The notes: generated from the sequence alone by a model not told the origin. 64,000 nt of DNA from Humulus lupulus (GCF_963169125.1 NC_084796.1:211733948-211797947), one strand, 5' to 3'; counted from the first letter of the stretch, positions 1-13,900 are shown. Numbers and translations are program-made.

Positions 1-38
1 AAGCAGTTAGGGATTGGCCGAGGCCAAGGAACACCTCT

Positions 39-2165
39 GAGGTTAGGAGTTTCCTTGGATTAGCGGGATATTATAGACGGTTCATGGAAGGGTTTTTGAA
101 GATTGCCACACCATTTCCTGAGTTGACGCGAAAGAATCTGAAGTTTGTACGGCCAGAAAAATGTGCGTGTAGTTTCCAGGAACTGAAGTGACGATTGATT
201 ACTGCTCTAGTGATGAGTCTTCCTTCAGATGGGGACAAATTTGTGGTATACTGCGACGCATCGGGCATGGGGTTAGGATGTGTGTTGATGTAGAGTGGGA
301 AGGTTATGGCCTACACATCACGGTAGTTGAAGGGATATGAGCAACGGTATCCTACCCATGATTTGGAACTACCAGCGGTGGTATTTGCACTGAAAGTGTG
401 GCGACACTATTTCTTTGGAGAGAAGTGCGAGATATACACCGATCACAAAAGTTTAAAGTATTTCTTCACCCAGAAGGACCTAAATATGAGACAGAGGTGT
501 TGGCTAGAGTTGGTAAAGGATTATGATTGTGATATCCTTTATCACCCTGGGAAAGCCAATGTAGTGGCAGACACTTTGAGCCGATGGGGCCCAGGACAAT
601 TGTTTAGCTCGAAGAAAATATCGAAGGAATTGGTAGAAGCAATGACCAGAGCAGGGATAGATTTGGTAGTGGGCCAGTTGACCAATATTACATTGCAGTC
701 CACCCTCTTGGAGAGCATAAAAGAGGGCCAGATGGGAGATACATGGTTGGAGGAGATTAGAGGGGATGTCCTTGCTGGAGTAGCTAAGGATTGTTCCATT
801 TCGGAGACAGGTTTGCTGAGATATAAGGATCGGATTCGTGTTTCGATGGATAAGGGTACCAGATGAAAGATTCTCAATGAATCTCATACTACACCATACT
901 CATTACATCCAGGCACCGCAGAGATATATCATGATCTACAGTCGTTGTACTAGTGGCTTGGGATGAAATAGGACAAGGTTGATTACGTAGCAAAGTGTTT
1001 AACTTGTCAGCAAATGAAGGCTGAACACCAGCGGCCAGCAGGGTTGTTATAGCCTTTAGGTATTCTCGAGTGGAAGTGGGAAGATATTACCATGGACTTT
1101 GTAGGAGGCTTGCCCAAGACGATGGGGTAACATGACTCGGTATGGGTGATAGTAGACAAATACACCAAGTCAGCTCACTTTCTGCCAGTGAGGACAACCT
1201 ATAATGTGGGTCAGTATACAGAGCTGTATGTGAGGGAGATCGTACGTCTCCATGGGATTTCAAAGTCTATAGTATTGGACCAGGATCCAATATTTACTTC
1301 CAAGTTTTGGGGTGGTTTGCAGAAGGCTATGGAGACTCAGTTGAAGTTCAGTACAACCTTTCATCCTCAGATAGACGGGCATTCTGAGAGGACAATTCAG
1401 ATATTTGAGGACATGATTAGAGCATGTGTGCTAGACTTCGATGGGGTATTGGAGTAAGTACTTCTCGTTGATTGAATTTTCAAACAACAACAGTTATCAG
1501 TCAAAAATTGTGGTAGCTCTATACGAGATGTTGTATGGAAGAAAGTGTAGATCGCCCATTCATTGAGATGAGATGGGGGAGAGGAAGTATTTGGGACTAG
1601 AGATGGTTCAGAAGACTAATAAAGTTGTTGAGAAGATTTGATCTCGAATGCTCGCTTCGCTGAATAGACAGGAAAGCTACACCGACCCTAAGCGTAGGGA
1701 CATGGAGTTCTAGGTAGGGGACCACATATTTTTTCAAGTTTTGTCATTGCGAGGAGTAAGGAGATTTTGGAAGAAGGGCAAGCTGAACCCTAGATTCGTA
1801 GGACCGTTCGAGATCCTATAGAGGATCGGGCATGTAGCCTACAGATTGGCTCTACCCTCGTCATTATCAGGAGTTCATGATGTGTTTCACATCTCAATGC
1901 TTTAGAAGGATGTATCAGATACTACCAATGTATTGGGATATGAGGATCTAGAGCTACAAACCGACTTGTCTTATGAAGAGGGACCAGTTCAGATCCTAGA
2001 CAAAAAGGACAAGGTTCTAAGAAACAAGACGATTCCTCTAGTCAAAATCGTATGGAGGAATAGCAAGGTCGAGGAAGCAACCTGGGAGCTAGAGTCTGTT
2101 ATGCAAGATCAAAATCCCGAGTTATTCAGGAAAATTTTGAGGACGAAATTTTCAGTAGGAGGGGT
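39..2165 (+). pseudogene. gypsy pol remnant: RT end, RNase H, integrase, chromodomain
   Basis: Reverse transcriptase connection and RNase H lie at about 39-610. Visible motifs are [45 protein letters not shown] and ADTLSR, so the RNase H acidic residues are still recognisable. The integrase core lies at about 1090-1460, with MDFVGGLPK for the first catalytic Asp, LDQDPIFTSKFW for the second, and the Glu in GHSERTIQ. A C-terminal piece at 1933-2150 reads IVWRNSKVEEATWE, typical of the chromodomain tail of plant chromoviruses. Stops interrupt it (for example near 189, 291, 864, 1455 and 1620) and the frame shifts several times. In a live element the product would be a polyprotein acting in virus-like particles; here no full product is possible. 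Confidence 0.85.
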
Positions 2166-2169
2166 AAGT

Positions 2170-2805
2170 TGTAATGTCCCAAAAATGCTAACAAAGCTTA
2201 GTGCCTTGATTAGTGTGTCGAGAGGGCATAATTGGATATATATATATATGTGTGTGTTAAATTAATTGATTAAATGTGTGACTATGTGGCATACATGATT
2301 TATATGGTAATATGAATATATATATAGATGCATGTATGTGTATTAAATAATCATGTGGGATCGTTCTTGTTAATAGGGGCATATTTGTAAATTTGTCCCG
2401 TTGAAGGCATAAATTGTGTTTGAGACCACAATATTATGAAGATATAATTGAGACGTGTGGTCTGAGACGATCCTAGGGAGCAAACTAGCGGAATAGTCAC
2501 AACGGGGTCGAGTACTTGGGTCGGGGGTGAACCTAGGGGTATTTTAGGAGCATAGTATGTGTTTGGGATTTATTGGTTAACATGCAATTATTTGGTGATT
2601 ATTTGGGCACATCGGGATCAATTGAGAATTTATAGGACCACTTGAGGATTAACGGGAATTGCGGTTAATGACGGGTTTGCCCTTAAAGGCAATAGAGGGC
2701 TGAGATCACACTATGGGTATTTTGATCTTTGTGTTAAGGGATATACTTAGGAAAATCTTAGGAAATAACCAAAAACATTTCTCAGCAGTTCTCTTTCTCT
2801 CTACG

Positions 2806-2851
<46 letters not shown>

Positions 2852-3931
2852 GGGGTGCATTGGAAGTTTAGTGAAGTTCATGGTTAATTGGTTCAATAGT
2901 TGTGAAATTGAAGCTTGAGAACTGGGGATTGAAGCTGGGATTAAGTAGAGCAACTAAGGGGAGATAGAAATCTCAATTGAGGATTACCGTTAAGGCTCGA
3001 GATTGAGAATTGTGCTCGGGACGCCTTACATCTTCAGCTCGGGACTCGAGGTAAGAAAACTTCACCTGGGTTGTGAATTGGGCTTAGACCCCTGTTAATA
3101 AATATGTTATGATTGTGATTATATCTGTATCTGAGAATATCTGGATAGGCGTGCTTGTATCTGCTGCCTCTGATTGCTTGTTGTGCAATGTATATTTGTG
3201 ATTATATCTATTTTGAAGATGGCCTAAAGGCACCGGGGGCCGATAGCAAGCATGCGGAACGCAGCCCGACCTAAGCGTGCTGGGGTTGGCTATAAGATTA
3301 GAGGACTCGGCCTAAGGGTGTCGAGCCTGAGCATTATACAATAAACAGAAGTGTTGTTTGTACTTAACTAATTAAATTGGTTGATGAGATTTGTTTATGT
3401 CTTTGATTGAGCTGAATATTACTGCTAAGGTTATTGCTTATAACCTGTTATTGATTGAATTTATTGATCTATGTTTACTGTTCATATATTGTTGCTTATT
3501 TGTGCCTGTTGAATTAAGTTTTCTTGCTAAACCTTGGCTCATAGGTACTATGTGGTTTAGGTAAGGTAAGGGAAAGGGAAAGCTGGACCAGCTGTGAGTT
3601 GGAGAGCTTTAGGGGCGATGTGTACATCAGCAGCTGCTCGACCGCCATGGCCGAGGGATTGACTGGGACTAGAGCCAAATTGTATTTTTCCACTTAGGCT
3701 GGCTTTAGTTGTATTTATTTTGAGGGTTGTAATTGCCTTGTAAACATCATCTTGGGATCCCGTGTACGAACTCTTACTTTAAATGAAAACAACTATTTTA
3801 TGATCATTATCTTTTAGCCTTAATCCACTAATTGACCTTAGTAACACGTTTATGTTCAAACAACTTGATTAGCAAGTCCTACACTATTTAAAATACACAG
3901 TGTAATGGTCTTGGCTATACAGGGCATTACA
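2170..3931 (+). repeat. 3' LTR of the Tekay-like gypsy element
   Basis: The LTR starts TGTAATGTCCC and ends GGGCATTACA, which are near-perfect inverted ends. A purine-rich tract (about 2156-2168) sits directly before it, as expected for a 3' LTR. Related LTRs occur at 21976-23090 (same strand), 25124-26967 (reversed) and 62834 onward (reversed). Shared blocks include the first 60 bases, the GGTAAGAAAACT stretch near 3050, and the region around GGGATCCC. Confidence 0.85.
2809..2847. repeat. (CT)n microsatellite
   Basis: About 19 uninterrupted CT dinucleotides inside the LTR, in a pyrimidine-rich stretch. Confidence 0.95.
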
Positions 3932-6232
3932 GTTGTATTTAAATTGTTTGGTAGAAAATATGTGATTTTTTTTGTTACTTGATTTATTTAATTAATTGTT
4001 AAATGTGAAGCTCTTAAGTTTCGGTTGTGTATACCAAGGTGCGTGGTTAATAGAAATGCACCTTAGCACTTGTATGTGTGCATGTGCATGATTGCATGGT
4101 GAGCATGCAATACTTATTCCCATGTATTATTTTAGATTATTAGTTAGTTTTTTTTATTTAAGTAAGAAAGGGGAATGATGGAAGAAATAAAGAGGGAAGT
4201 CTCCAGAAGGCTTGTGTTCACAAAAGTGAGAAATGGGAAAACAAACAGTAAGAAGAGAGTTGCTGTAACCCTGGACCCAGCCTCAGTAAAACAGTCATAA
4301 CTTGATTTGTAGATGTCCGACTTAGAAAAACTTGGTTACTTTAGAAAGATAATTAAATTATCTACAACTTTTTTTTGAAATAGAGTTTTCCCTTAAACAC
4401 AACAAATAAGGATCCAAATTGAGTCCCAAGTGGCAGGACCCTAGAACTATGAAAATTAGACATTTCCTTATGGGTGTGGAGCAAGGAAAGGAATTTTTTT
4501 CCTTATTTGAGATATTGACCCAATTTCTTTGATTTTTTAATTATGATGATTTAGGGAAAATAAAGGAAAATGACAATTTCATTTTCCTTGGCTAGGTTTT
4601 GATCAATAGGGCCTTTAAATAGAAAATAAGAAAGAGCTTGAAGGCTCATTTGGGTCTTGGTTGCTGACTGTAGAGAGCAAAGGGAGGCGTGAGGCTAGAG
4701 AGAAAATGAGAAGAAGAAAGGAAAAAAGAGGAAGAGCAAGAAGGAGAAGAAGAAGAGGGAGGTTTCGAATTTAGGGTATGTGTTCCTTTATTGGTACTTT
4801 GAATCATTCAAGTTATCCTCTCATCTCCTTAATTCTAATAATATTTTCTTTTCTCTTTGTTGTAGGTTTCGAAATTCATAGGATATAAAAGAGGTTTGAT
4901 CATGGCTTTTTGTGTTCTTGAACACTACCAAGGAGGTAATGGAGGATCCTATCCCTTTTGTTGTTTTAATGTTGTCATATTCTTGTTTATTGCTTCGGAT
5001 TATTGTTTGTTGTTTTGAGAAAGCATGTATGATGATGTATTGGTCATTATAGTTTTGATGGATATATTTTCTAGTGTATGTTTTTGCAATATTGGTATGA
5101 TGAATACATGTGTGGTTATGCTATCTTGATTAGAAACATGATTAGCTAGTTAATTGAATTATGGAAACAAGAATATTTTGATGCATGTTTCGGCACATGG
5201 TATGTTTTAGGGTTTCATATGTTTCTTTGAATTTCGATAAGCATGCTTATTGATTTGGGGTATTTTATTTAAATTTGGAACATGAAAAATATGATGTTTA
5301 TATTGTATATTTATCATTAAGGAGCATGTTAGGGTATGAGTTTGGGGTATGTCGATAAGCTATGTGGCAATTTTGATTCATGGAGTTGTTATGGTTTATA
5401 GGGTTTCATCTATGGCATATTAGGTTTAGGGTTCCTTTGTTTTATTTAATTATGAGAATGAGAGATTTGTTGTAATATTGTTGTACTAAGGAACATGTTA
5501 GAGTTTCCATTGATATAATAATAAAAATATATTTGAGTTCAATGTTGCCTATATTGTAATGATGTGTGTCTTCAATAATTAAGGTGTATGTTTGAGTTAG
5601 GAAGCATGGTAGTAATGTCTTGATTTATTTATTTATTTATTTTTGCATTTTTTTTTCTTGTTAAGTGTTTCTTGACCTAGGCTCCTAAATTGGGGTTGAT
5701 GTTTCTAAAAAATTTACGATATGATTTAATACGATATGCCATGAATTTATGATATGTCTTAAATATGATTTATTATGATATGCCATGAATTTACGATATG
5801 TACATAGATTGTGTTTCTAGTAAATTGTTGTACTTTGTTTGAACTTCCTTACTAGGCTTTTAGCTCACCCCCTTACTTTTCCCCTTTTCAGGTAAACAAT
5901 AGAGTTTCTTCTTGGCACACATTATGATGTGAGTAGTTCCAATATCTAGGCATATATGACACAGGATGTCCACGAGGTATTAATGATCTAGACGAATGCC
6001 AAGAAAGTTTATGAACTTTTATTTTATGGTTTATGTTTTCATTACATCATAGTGGGACTTTATATTTTATTTTCAAGATTGCATAATGACACTATATTTT
6101 TATTTTAAACTATTGGGCCCGAATTGCATGTTTTTGACAAGGCCCTGAACCTTTTCTCTAAATTGGTATTTTCTAATAAATATGAACTGAGCAATATTTT
6201 TATAAAGTAAATAGTTTAGGGCGTTCTTACAT
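3932..6232 (+). repeat. Old dispersed repeat, copy 1 (possible long LTR)
   Basis: No coding capacity is visible. Several blocks match the DNA at 41380-42570 in the same order and strand. These are the AAATTGTTTGGTAGAAA start, a GTATGTGTGCATGTGCATG stretch, an AATAAAGAGGGAAG block followed by 'gttcacaaaagtg', and a 'tgtgttcttgaac' block followed by 'gaggtaatgga'. A possible degenerate LTR end (GGGCGTTCTTACA) lies near 6219-6232. The left edge is set by the gypsy insertion at 3931. Family unknown; it may be a long LTR or a LARD. Confidence 0.5.
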
Positions 6233-6288
6233 AGGACCCCGACATCATATTCATAACAAAGATTATTAAATTCCTTTCTAATTATTAT

Positions 6289-9200
6289 GACTGTTTTTCT
6301 TGGTCTCATGTGGACATGACTGGAATGGACCCCGAGATTATTGTTCATAAATTGCAGGTTGACCTAGACTATCCACCAAGAAAGCAAAAGAGAAGGAAGT
6401 TCGCCTCTGAAAGAAACAAGGAAATCAATGAAGAGGTCGAGAAGCTCATTGAGAAGAGATTCATAAGGGAAGTACATTACCCCAAGTGGCTGGCCAACAT
6501 GGTCATTGTGAAGAAGAAGAATGGAAATTGGCGAGTATGCATCGACTTCATAGACCTCAACAAGGCGTTCCCTAAAGACTCATTCCCATTACTACACATA
6601 GACATGCTTGTAGACACCACAACCAGTCATGAACTCCTTAGCTTCATGGACGCGTACTCGGAATACAACCAGATCTTGATGCATCTAGATGACCAAGAGA
6701 AGACAGCCTCATGACCAACCTAGGAATATTCTATTACAAAGTTATGTTGTTCGGATCGAAGAACGCAGGGGCGACTTACCAACGTTTACTGAAAAAAATG
6801 TTTGTTGACTTGTTGGGGAAGACGATGGAAGTCTACATCAACGATATGCTCATCAAATCTCTCATTGCAGAGACCATATCAGTCATTTAAAATATCCATT
6901 AGATATTCTTAGAAAATACAACATGAAATTGAATACGACTAAATGCTCTTTTGGTGTCACTGCAGGAAAATTCCTTGGCTACCTGGTTACTCAGAGAGGA
7001 ATTGAAGCCAGCCCGACACAAATAGATTTAGTACAAATAATCCCCTCCCCAACATGCATTAAGGAGGTACATAAATTATCTGGATGCATCGCTACACTCA
7101 GTTGATTCATTTCAAAATCATCTAAATGATGCCACCTATTCTTTAAGACATTGAGGAAATCAAAGACATTTGAGAGGACAACAAATTGCGAGGAAGCTTT
7201 GGCTGAACTCAAGTGCTACCTGACCAGCCCGACTTTGGTGTCAAAGCCAAAAGACAGTGAGACATTATTCATCTACCTAGTCATATCCAAGACACCAGTT
7301 AGTGCAGTCTTAATTCGAGAGGACGGAGATAGACAACACCTAGTCTACTATGTAAGAAAATCCCTACTAGACACAGAGACACAGTACAGTCAACTAGGAA
7401 AGCTCGCATTGGTACTCATCCACACAGCAAGGAAGCTACGCCCGTACTTCTAGTGCAATCAATTATTCATCCTGATCACCTTCCCACATAAGACCATCGT
7501 ACACAAGCCAGAATACCAGGCAAACTGACCAAGTGGGCAATAGAGCTCAGCAAGTATGATGTAACGTACAAGCCACAAACCTTCATAAAATCTCAGTTAT
7601 TGGCTGACTTTGTTGCTGATTTTATACCTAACATGGAAATGCAAGGAGAAAGAGAGTTGTACTGCGTGATCGAGGGACAACCTACCGACACTTGGAAACT
7701 ATATGTAGATGGCTCAAGCAACACAAAATAAGTGGACTTAGACTCATCTTGACCTCACCCCAAGGCGACATAATAGATCAAGTAGTCATATGTGGGTTCA
7801 AGGACATAATTAACAAAGTAGAGTATGAACAATGATAGCAGGGCTCAAACTAGCCAAGGAAATGGGAATCAAAGGGCTCAATGTGTTTAATAATTCACAA
7901 CTACTGGTCAATCAGATGCAAGGCAGCTACCAAACCTGGGATAACAAGATGACAACCTACCTCAACAAGACCAAGGAGTTACACTTAGGCTTCCATGAGT
8001 TCACAACCTAGCAAGTCCTGAAAGAGGCAAACAGTCATGCAGATGCACTAGCCAACCTGGGGTCCTCCATCCAGACAACCAGCCCCAAGGCAATACCAAT
8101 AGTCTATATCAGTGGCTAGTTATCTGTAAGAATGAAGAAGATCAATTTGGGAGCATCTCCACTTACCAGACATAGATGACTTCTATATTGGAGTACCTGG
8201 AGCAAGACACACTACCTAAGGACAATAATGAGGTGTGTCTGATTAAGCTCAGTTAGCTCGCTTCACTATCATACAAGGTAAGCTTACAAACGATTTTATT
8301 ATGGTCCATACTTAAGATGAATTAACCCTGCATAGGAAAAGTACGTGTTGGCTGAACTACATGAAGAGGAGTGCAAAAACCACTCTGGAGGATGAAGCAT
8401 AGCACATCGAGCCTTGACACAAGGATACTATTGGTTAACCATGAGAGCCTACTCCTCTACTTACACAAGGCACTGCGATAATTGTCAAAGGTTCACTCAG
8501 GTATCTCATCAACCTCCTGAACATATAACACCCATCACTTCCCCATGGTCATTCATAAAATGGGGAATGAACATAGTTGGCAAGCTTCCAATTGTACCAG
8601 GTCAAAAAGTCTACATGCTCGCGGTGACAGACTACTTCAGTACATGGATCGAGGTAGAAGCCTACCACCAAGTGAGGGACAAGGAAGTCAAGAACTTCAT
8701 TTGGCAAAATGTAATATGCAGATTTGGAGTACCTAAAGAGATCATGATAGACAACAAATCTCTATTCATCAACTTTGACTTCCAAGAATTCTGCAAATTT
8801 TTTAACATCAAGCTCAGCTTCTCGATGCCAAGGTATCCCCAAGCAAAAAGAAAAGAAGAATCATCCAACAAGACAATCATGAACACCATTAAGAAGCTCC
8901 TTGAGAAGGCTAAGAGAAGGTGGGTCGATGAGTTGCAGGGAGTCTTATGGTCTTATCAAACCACAACAAAGACTTCAACAGTAGAAACATAAATCTCGCT
9001 AGCCTATGGGGTGGAAGCAGTCATCCCTACCAAGAGTGAAGTTCCAACAATCAGATACGAAATGACAACCGAAAAAAAAACCAGGAGAACATGTGCCATG
9101 AGCTTGACATCATCGATGAAAAAAAGAGAAAAACCACTCTTGAGAATCTTAGCCTACCAACAAAGCATTGCCAGCCATTACAACAAGAACATCCGCACTC

Positions 9201-9360
9201 GAATGTTCAAAGTGGGAGACTGGGTATTACGAAGAGTGTTCTTGAACACTAAGGAAGTAGGAGCAGATAAGCTCGCCCCATCCTGGGAAGGTCCCTTCCT
9301 AGTCACTAAGGTAGTCGGGTATGGGGCATACAAGCTACAAACTCAAGATGGTTGAGACAT
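6289..9360 (+). pseudogene. Tat-lineage pol remnant (RT, RNase H, aRNH, integrase)
   Basis: RT covers about 6295-7110, with WLANMVIVKKKNGNWRVCID, FMDAYSEYNQI and a stop at 6712-6714. The catalytic YVDDM box is replaced by YINDM near 6834, so one catalytic Asp has become Asn. RNase H covers about 7150-7450, ending in HTARKLRPYF. The archaeal-type RNase H is around 7690-8060, heavily broken. Integrase covers 8414-8992, with the zinc-binding end HCDNCQRF and the core WGMNIVGKLP, where the first catalytic Asp is Asn. A C-terminal piece (9011-9355) has the usual VLRRVFLNTKEVG...WEGPFLV pattern. Two changed catalytic residues plus many stops make it inactive. Confidence 0.8.
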
Positions 9361-9400
9361 CAACAACAACTTTAACGTTGTCCACCTAAAACAATATCAC
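6289..9400 (+). mobile_element. Ty3/gypsy element, Tat lineage, 5'-truncated and decayed
   Basis: A pol segment starts abruptly within reverse transcriptase (FSWSHVDMTGMDPE, about 6295) with no gag or protease upstream. The order is RT, RNase H, a second archaeal-type RNase H (LYVDGSSN near 7700), then integrase. The extra archaeal-type RNase H is a known mark of the Tat lineage (Retand/Ogre relatives). Stops and frameshifts occur throughout. The sequence before 6289 belongs to another repeat, so the 5' part was lost or never inserted. Confidence 0.8.
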
Positions 9401-10847
9401 CCTTGACTCTACTTAGTTTTCTTTCATCTACTTTGTTCAATAGTCTTATGAGACCATCATCCAAGCTACATATTGACACTATTATGTAGGAAGTGTTAGA
9501 ACTACATTAGTGCTTGATCCATGAGAAGGGTATGTAGGCAGCTCTATGGAGTATAGCCCCAATTATATCCATTTTTTTTTACCAGTCACCCAACTAGAAG
9601 GTCAAAAGGATGAGCAAGCCTGGCAATAAATTTTTCTAAGGACGAGAACAAACACGTTAAAAATTTAAGTGTAAGTCTAACATAACAAGCATATTACACT
9701 TAGATTGAGAGTCAAAGATAGAGTAAGTCACCAGTCAAATAGCCATCTCGAGCGAAAGGAAAAGATGATCTAAGACAAACAGCGATCCAAACAGTCATAG
9801 TAAAAAATCTAAGCACAATTTTTGTACATGTTTCAAGCTCAATAAGATAGAAAAGACGAGTTAGTTTGGCCCAAAGTAACATAGTGTCTGTGTTGCTAGA
9901 GCACTCAGGGCCCAAGGTAGTCAGACATGCTAACCAGGCCGAAGCCACAAAATAAGCCCACATTCACTTAACGGGCCAAAAAAAATAACTTAACTCGCAC
10001 CCGGGCCTAAATATACCCATTCAGCCAAATGGGTTAAGGAAGAAGAAGTCAAGATGAATGAGTCAAGAGAGACGTTATCTAGTTGGCGAGATTACAGGGC
10101 AAGACCCTGGAAAGAGTTAGGAGGAACGACATTTGAGAGGGCTCTATAAGGAAAATTGAAAGGAGTCCTCAGGCCGGAGGATATCGAATACTGAAAGCAA
10201 TCACCCATAATGAGCAAACTTGACAAGTCTACCAACCCAGTCATCACCCTCAAGCTCCGCTGTCACAATTGTTTCTTTTACTTATTGTTTATCATTATTG
10301 GTTTCTTTACTTATTTCTCCATCTTATTAATCTCTAGCAATTCGACTGACTTGAGCATCGAAGTCCCTTTGGCTGAAACCCCACCTGTGCTCCCAATTGA
10401 ACTTTTGCATCTCTATTTTTTCATGACAGGTTGCTGGTGCCCGTTTAATCAATTGTGGGAAATCACCTCTACATTATCTATAAATGTTTTATTATGTTTT
10501 CAATTTTTATTTAATTTTTCCTTAGTATTTAAAGTTTTTTTTTCTGAAAATTATTTATTTAGATGTGAAATTAAGGTTTGTACTTGTATAGGAAAGAAAA
10601 AAAATTAATGTGTTTTTTAAGCCCGTAATAATATGTATTGGTTTTTTTTTTTCAAATCTCTAAACTAATTGGGGACTAATATTGTGATTTTTTTTTACCA
10701 AATTAAAGTAATAGATTTCAAGAGTAGATGATTATTTAATCAGCTCCACAAGTAAATATACTTTCTTAAATTAGTGGTGCTATTATTAAGGGGGTAGAAA
10801 TAGATTTATTTGAAAATGTTCTCCTCAGTAAATGATTTGACCATTAA
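9361..10847 (+). other. Tat-like 3' untranslated/LTR remnant and unclassified AT-rich DNA
   Basis: The part just after integrase includes a 'gagaagggtatgtaggcagc' stretch (about 9521-9540), a common feature of Tat 3' regions. A TATA-like CTCTATAAGG lies near 10143, which may mark an LTR promoter. I could not define LTR ends or a target duplication. The 132-codon open frame at 10210-10608 is hydrophobic, T-rich and without a recognisable domain, so I do not call it a gene. From 10620 to 10847 I see only AT-rich sequence. Confidence 0.35.
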
Positions 10848-10933
10848 ATTTTTTTTTGATGAAAAGAGAATACATTGAACCACAACAACCAATTACAACT
10901 CAAGCTCAAACTGAGCACTCTCAAATAGAGACA

Positions 10934-13900
10934 TTACAGGAAAATTAATTTCTCAATAAAAGCTATATCTTTGCTCTTCAATTTAGTCCTAGGAAGTCTA
11001 GCAATTCTAGCTTTCAAGTAAAACTTTATCAAATGATCAAATCTATCAACAGTCATAGAACAAAAATTGAACAGACAATTGTTTCTATTCCACCAAATCA
11101 AATAGACTGAAGCAGCTAATGCAGTTGCTGCCAACTTTTGCTTCAGACCCTTAGGCTTCCCAATCATCCATGATGACCACTCTTCAAACTGAACTGGCCA
11201 TACATCATTTCCCAGCCACGCAGCTACTCTATCTCTAACCTGTTGAGAGAACTGGCAATTAAAAAACAGATGGCAATGACTTTCCTGCTGCATATCACAA
11301 GTCAGGCACAAGGCATAATCTAACTTCAGATGGTAATGCACCAGATTGTCTCTGGTAAGTAAATGCCCCAAAGTAGCCTGCCATAGAACAAATCTGTGCT
11401 TGGGAATTTCCAGATTGCACCAAACCACATTAGCAAATTGAACCCTCTCTTTGTTAAGCAGCTGAACATAGAGATTTCTCATATTGAGTTTATATTTTTT
11501 AACTGCCTTTTCCAGCATATCTCTAGTGATAACAACTTTCAAATTAACCAGCTTACGCCAGTACCAGCTCACATCAGAATGAATCTTATAATCCTAAAAG
11601 CTTTGCCCTTTGAGATAAATGGCATCCACCCATTTCACCCAAAGATATCTTGTTTAGAGGAAATAGCCCAAAGGAACTTAGATAACAACACCTTATTCCA
11701 TTTAGACCCTTCCTTAAACCCAATACCACCCAAACTTTTAGGTAGGCAAACCTGCTCCCAGACCGTGAGATGAACTTTGCTTCTGTTTTCATTACTGGTA
11801 CTAGTCCCCCATAAAAATCTTCTACATAACTGATCAATCTCATTAATTACACTCTTTGGGAGGAGGAATATACTCATCCAAAACGATCTTATCCCTAATA
11901 ATACAGAGTGAATAAGCTATGCTCTCCCAGCAAATGACAGATGCCGACTGGACCAATGATGAAGTTTCAAGTGGATCTTTTTGATAATTGCAACACAGTC
12001 ACCTGCCTTCCATTTAGTAGGCCTGAGAGGAATTCCAAGATACTTTAGAGGGAAAAAACCTTCAGAAAATTGAAGTCTCTCCAGAATATTCTTAGACTCC
12101 TCCTCTGCCAAACCCCCAAAATACACCTGTGACTTAGCTAAATTAGTTGTTAAACCAGAAGCGAGACTAAATGAATTGAAACAATCTTTGATAATCTGAA
12201 CAGAGTTAGCAGCTCCCTTACAAAACAGCACAAAATCATCAGCAAAACAAAGGCTAACCAAATTCAGCTTCTTACAATTAGGGTGATATCTGAATTCCTT
12301 TCTACGTGAAGCTTGAATAAGCAGCCGAGTAAAGTACTCCATAACAAGAACAAATAGTAAGGGAGAAATAGGGTCCCCTTGTCTAAGACCCTTCCTACCA
12401 ATAAAGCTTTCTTGTATTCTACCATTCATCAGGATTGAGTAAGATGTTCCCTTTAAACAAACCATAACCCATCTAATAAACTGACCAGGAAAACAGTAGG
12501 CTGAAAGAATATCCTCCAAAAATCGCCAATCTATCATATCATAGGCCTTGCTAAGGTCAAATTTCATCACACATCTAGGGGAGATATGTTTCCTCTTGTA
12601 ACCTTTAATGATATCCTGAAAGATAAGAATGTTATGAGCCAACAATCTATCTTTAACAAATGCTCCTTGATTTTGGTTAATTAACAAAGGAAGAACCTTA
12701 TTCAATCTACCACATAGCATTTTAGAAATACATTTGTACAGAGTATTACAACAAGCTATGGGTCTATACTCCACTGCCTTAGTAGGATTCTGAACCTTCA
12801 GAATCAACGAAAGAGTGGCATTATTAAGTTCATTAGGCAGCAATCATGATAAAAAAAAAACCCAAAATAGCATCTGATATTTCATCTCCTATCTCTTTCC
12901 ACATTACTTTGAAAAAGCCCGAACCATATCCATTGGGACCCGGGCTCTTAATCGAGTTAATACTGAACATAGCATCTGTAACATCCTTCTTGCTGAAAGG
13001 TGTTATCAAATTCAGCTGCTGATCTAAGGACAAGATGCCTCCATGAATAAAACACTCTCTTTGAATTAGAACAGAAGCCTTACTGTGACTACCCATGATA
13101 CTACGAAAATGATTTAAGAAGTGAGCCACTACATCCTCAAACTTCTCATTTATCTTCCCAGCATCATTGATAAACGAAGTAATTCGATTAGAAGCCTTCC
13201 TCTGTTTCAAACAAGCATGAAAATAGGCTGTGTTATCATCCCCAAACCGAAGCCAATTGACTTTGCTCCTCTGCCTTAGATAACTATCATAGTATTTGGC
13301 TTGCTTAACAAAAGTCTCAAAAGTAGACCTTTCCTCCCTTTGAAAAACAGCTGAATGAGGGTCCTGTTGGAGCTGACATTGGGCAGAATGGTAAGCCTCT
13401 TTGGCAAGATTAAACTTGTGCTCAACATCACCAATCTCCCTTCTATTGAACTGGCGAAGGACTTGTTTTAGCCTCACCAATTTCCTCATAATTCCCTCTA
13501 AACCATGAGCTTTTATTGACTTGTTCCAGCTTTGCATAACAGAATCTTTGAAACCTTCATGTTCAATCCACATATTGAAGAAACAGAAAGGTTTAAAACT
13601 TGAGTTCAAAGTTTAAATAGCTTTAATAATACAAAAACAGTGGTAAGAAATTATATCCCACTTTATATATGCTATAGAATCAGGAAACAAATCCATCCAA
13701 GCTTCATTCTTAAAAATATGATCCAGTTTAGAGAATATTCTAGCCCCAGCAGCATGGTTATTGGTCCAAGTGTAATGTGAACCAATAGATCGAAGTTCAT
13801 CCACCAACCCCAAAGATTTCCATCTCTAAGCATCAGCCATTTCTGCAGCAGAAACTACACGCCCTCCTAGCCGATCATCAAACTCAAACACAGAATTAAA

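Larger units (their letters stand above)
1..3931 (+). mobile_element. Ty3/gypsy element, chromodomain (Tekay/Del-like) lineage, 3' portion
   Basis: The window opens inside the pol gene of a plus-strand gypsy retrotransposon. The order is end of reverse transcriptase, RNase H, integrase, chromodomain-like tail, polypurine tract and 3' LTR. This order and the chromodomain tail fit the chromovirus group; the Tekay/Del assignment is from general resemblance. Many in-frame stops and frameshifts show it is dead. The 5' half lies outside the window, so the left target duplication cannot be checked. It sits inside the older repeat that resumes at 3932. Confidence 0.85.

Noticed and set aside
10210..10608. 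132-codon hydrophobic open frame
   Set aside because: T-rich composition, no domain, no matching promoter or splice signals, and it lies in transposon remnant DNA.
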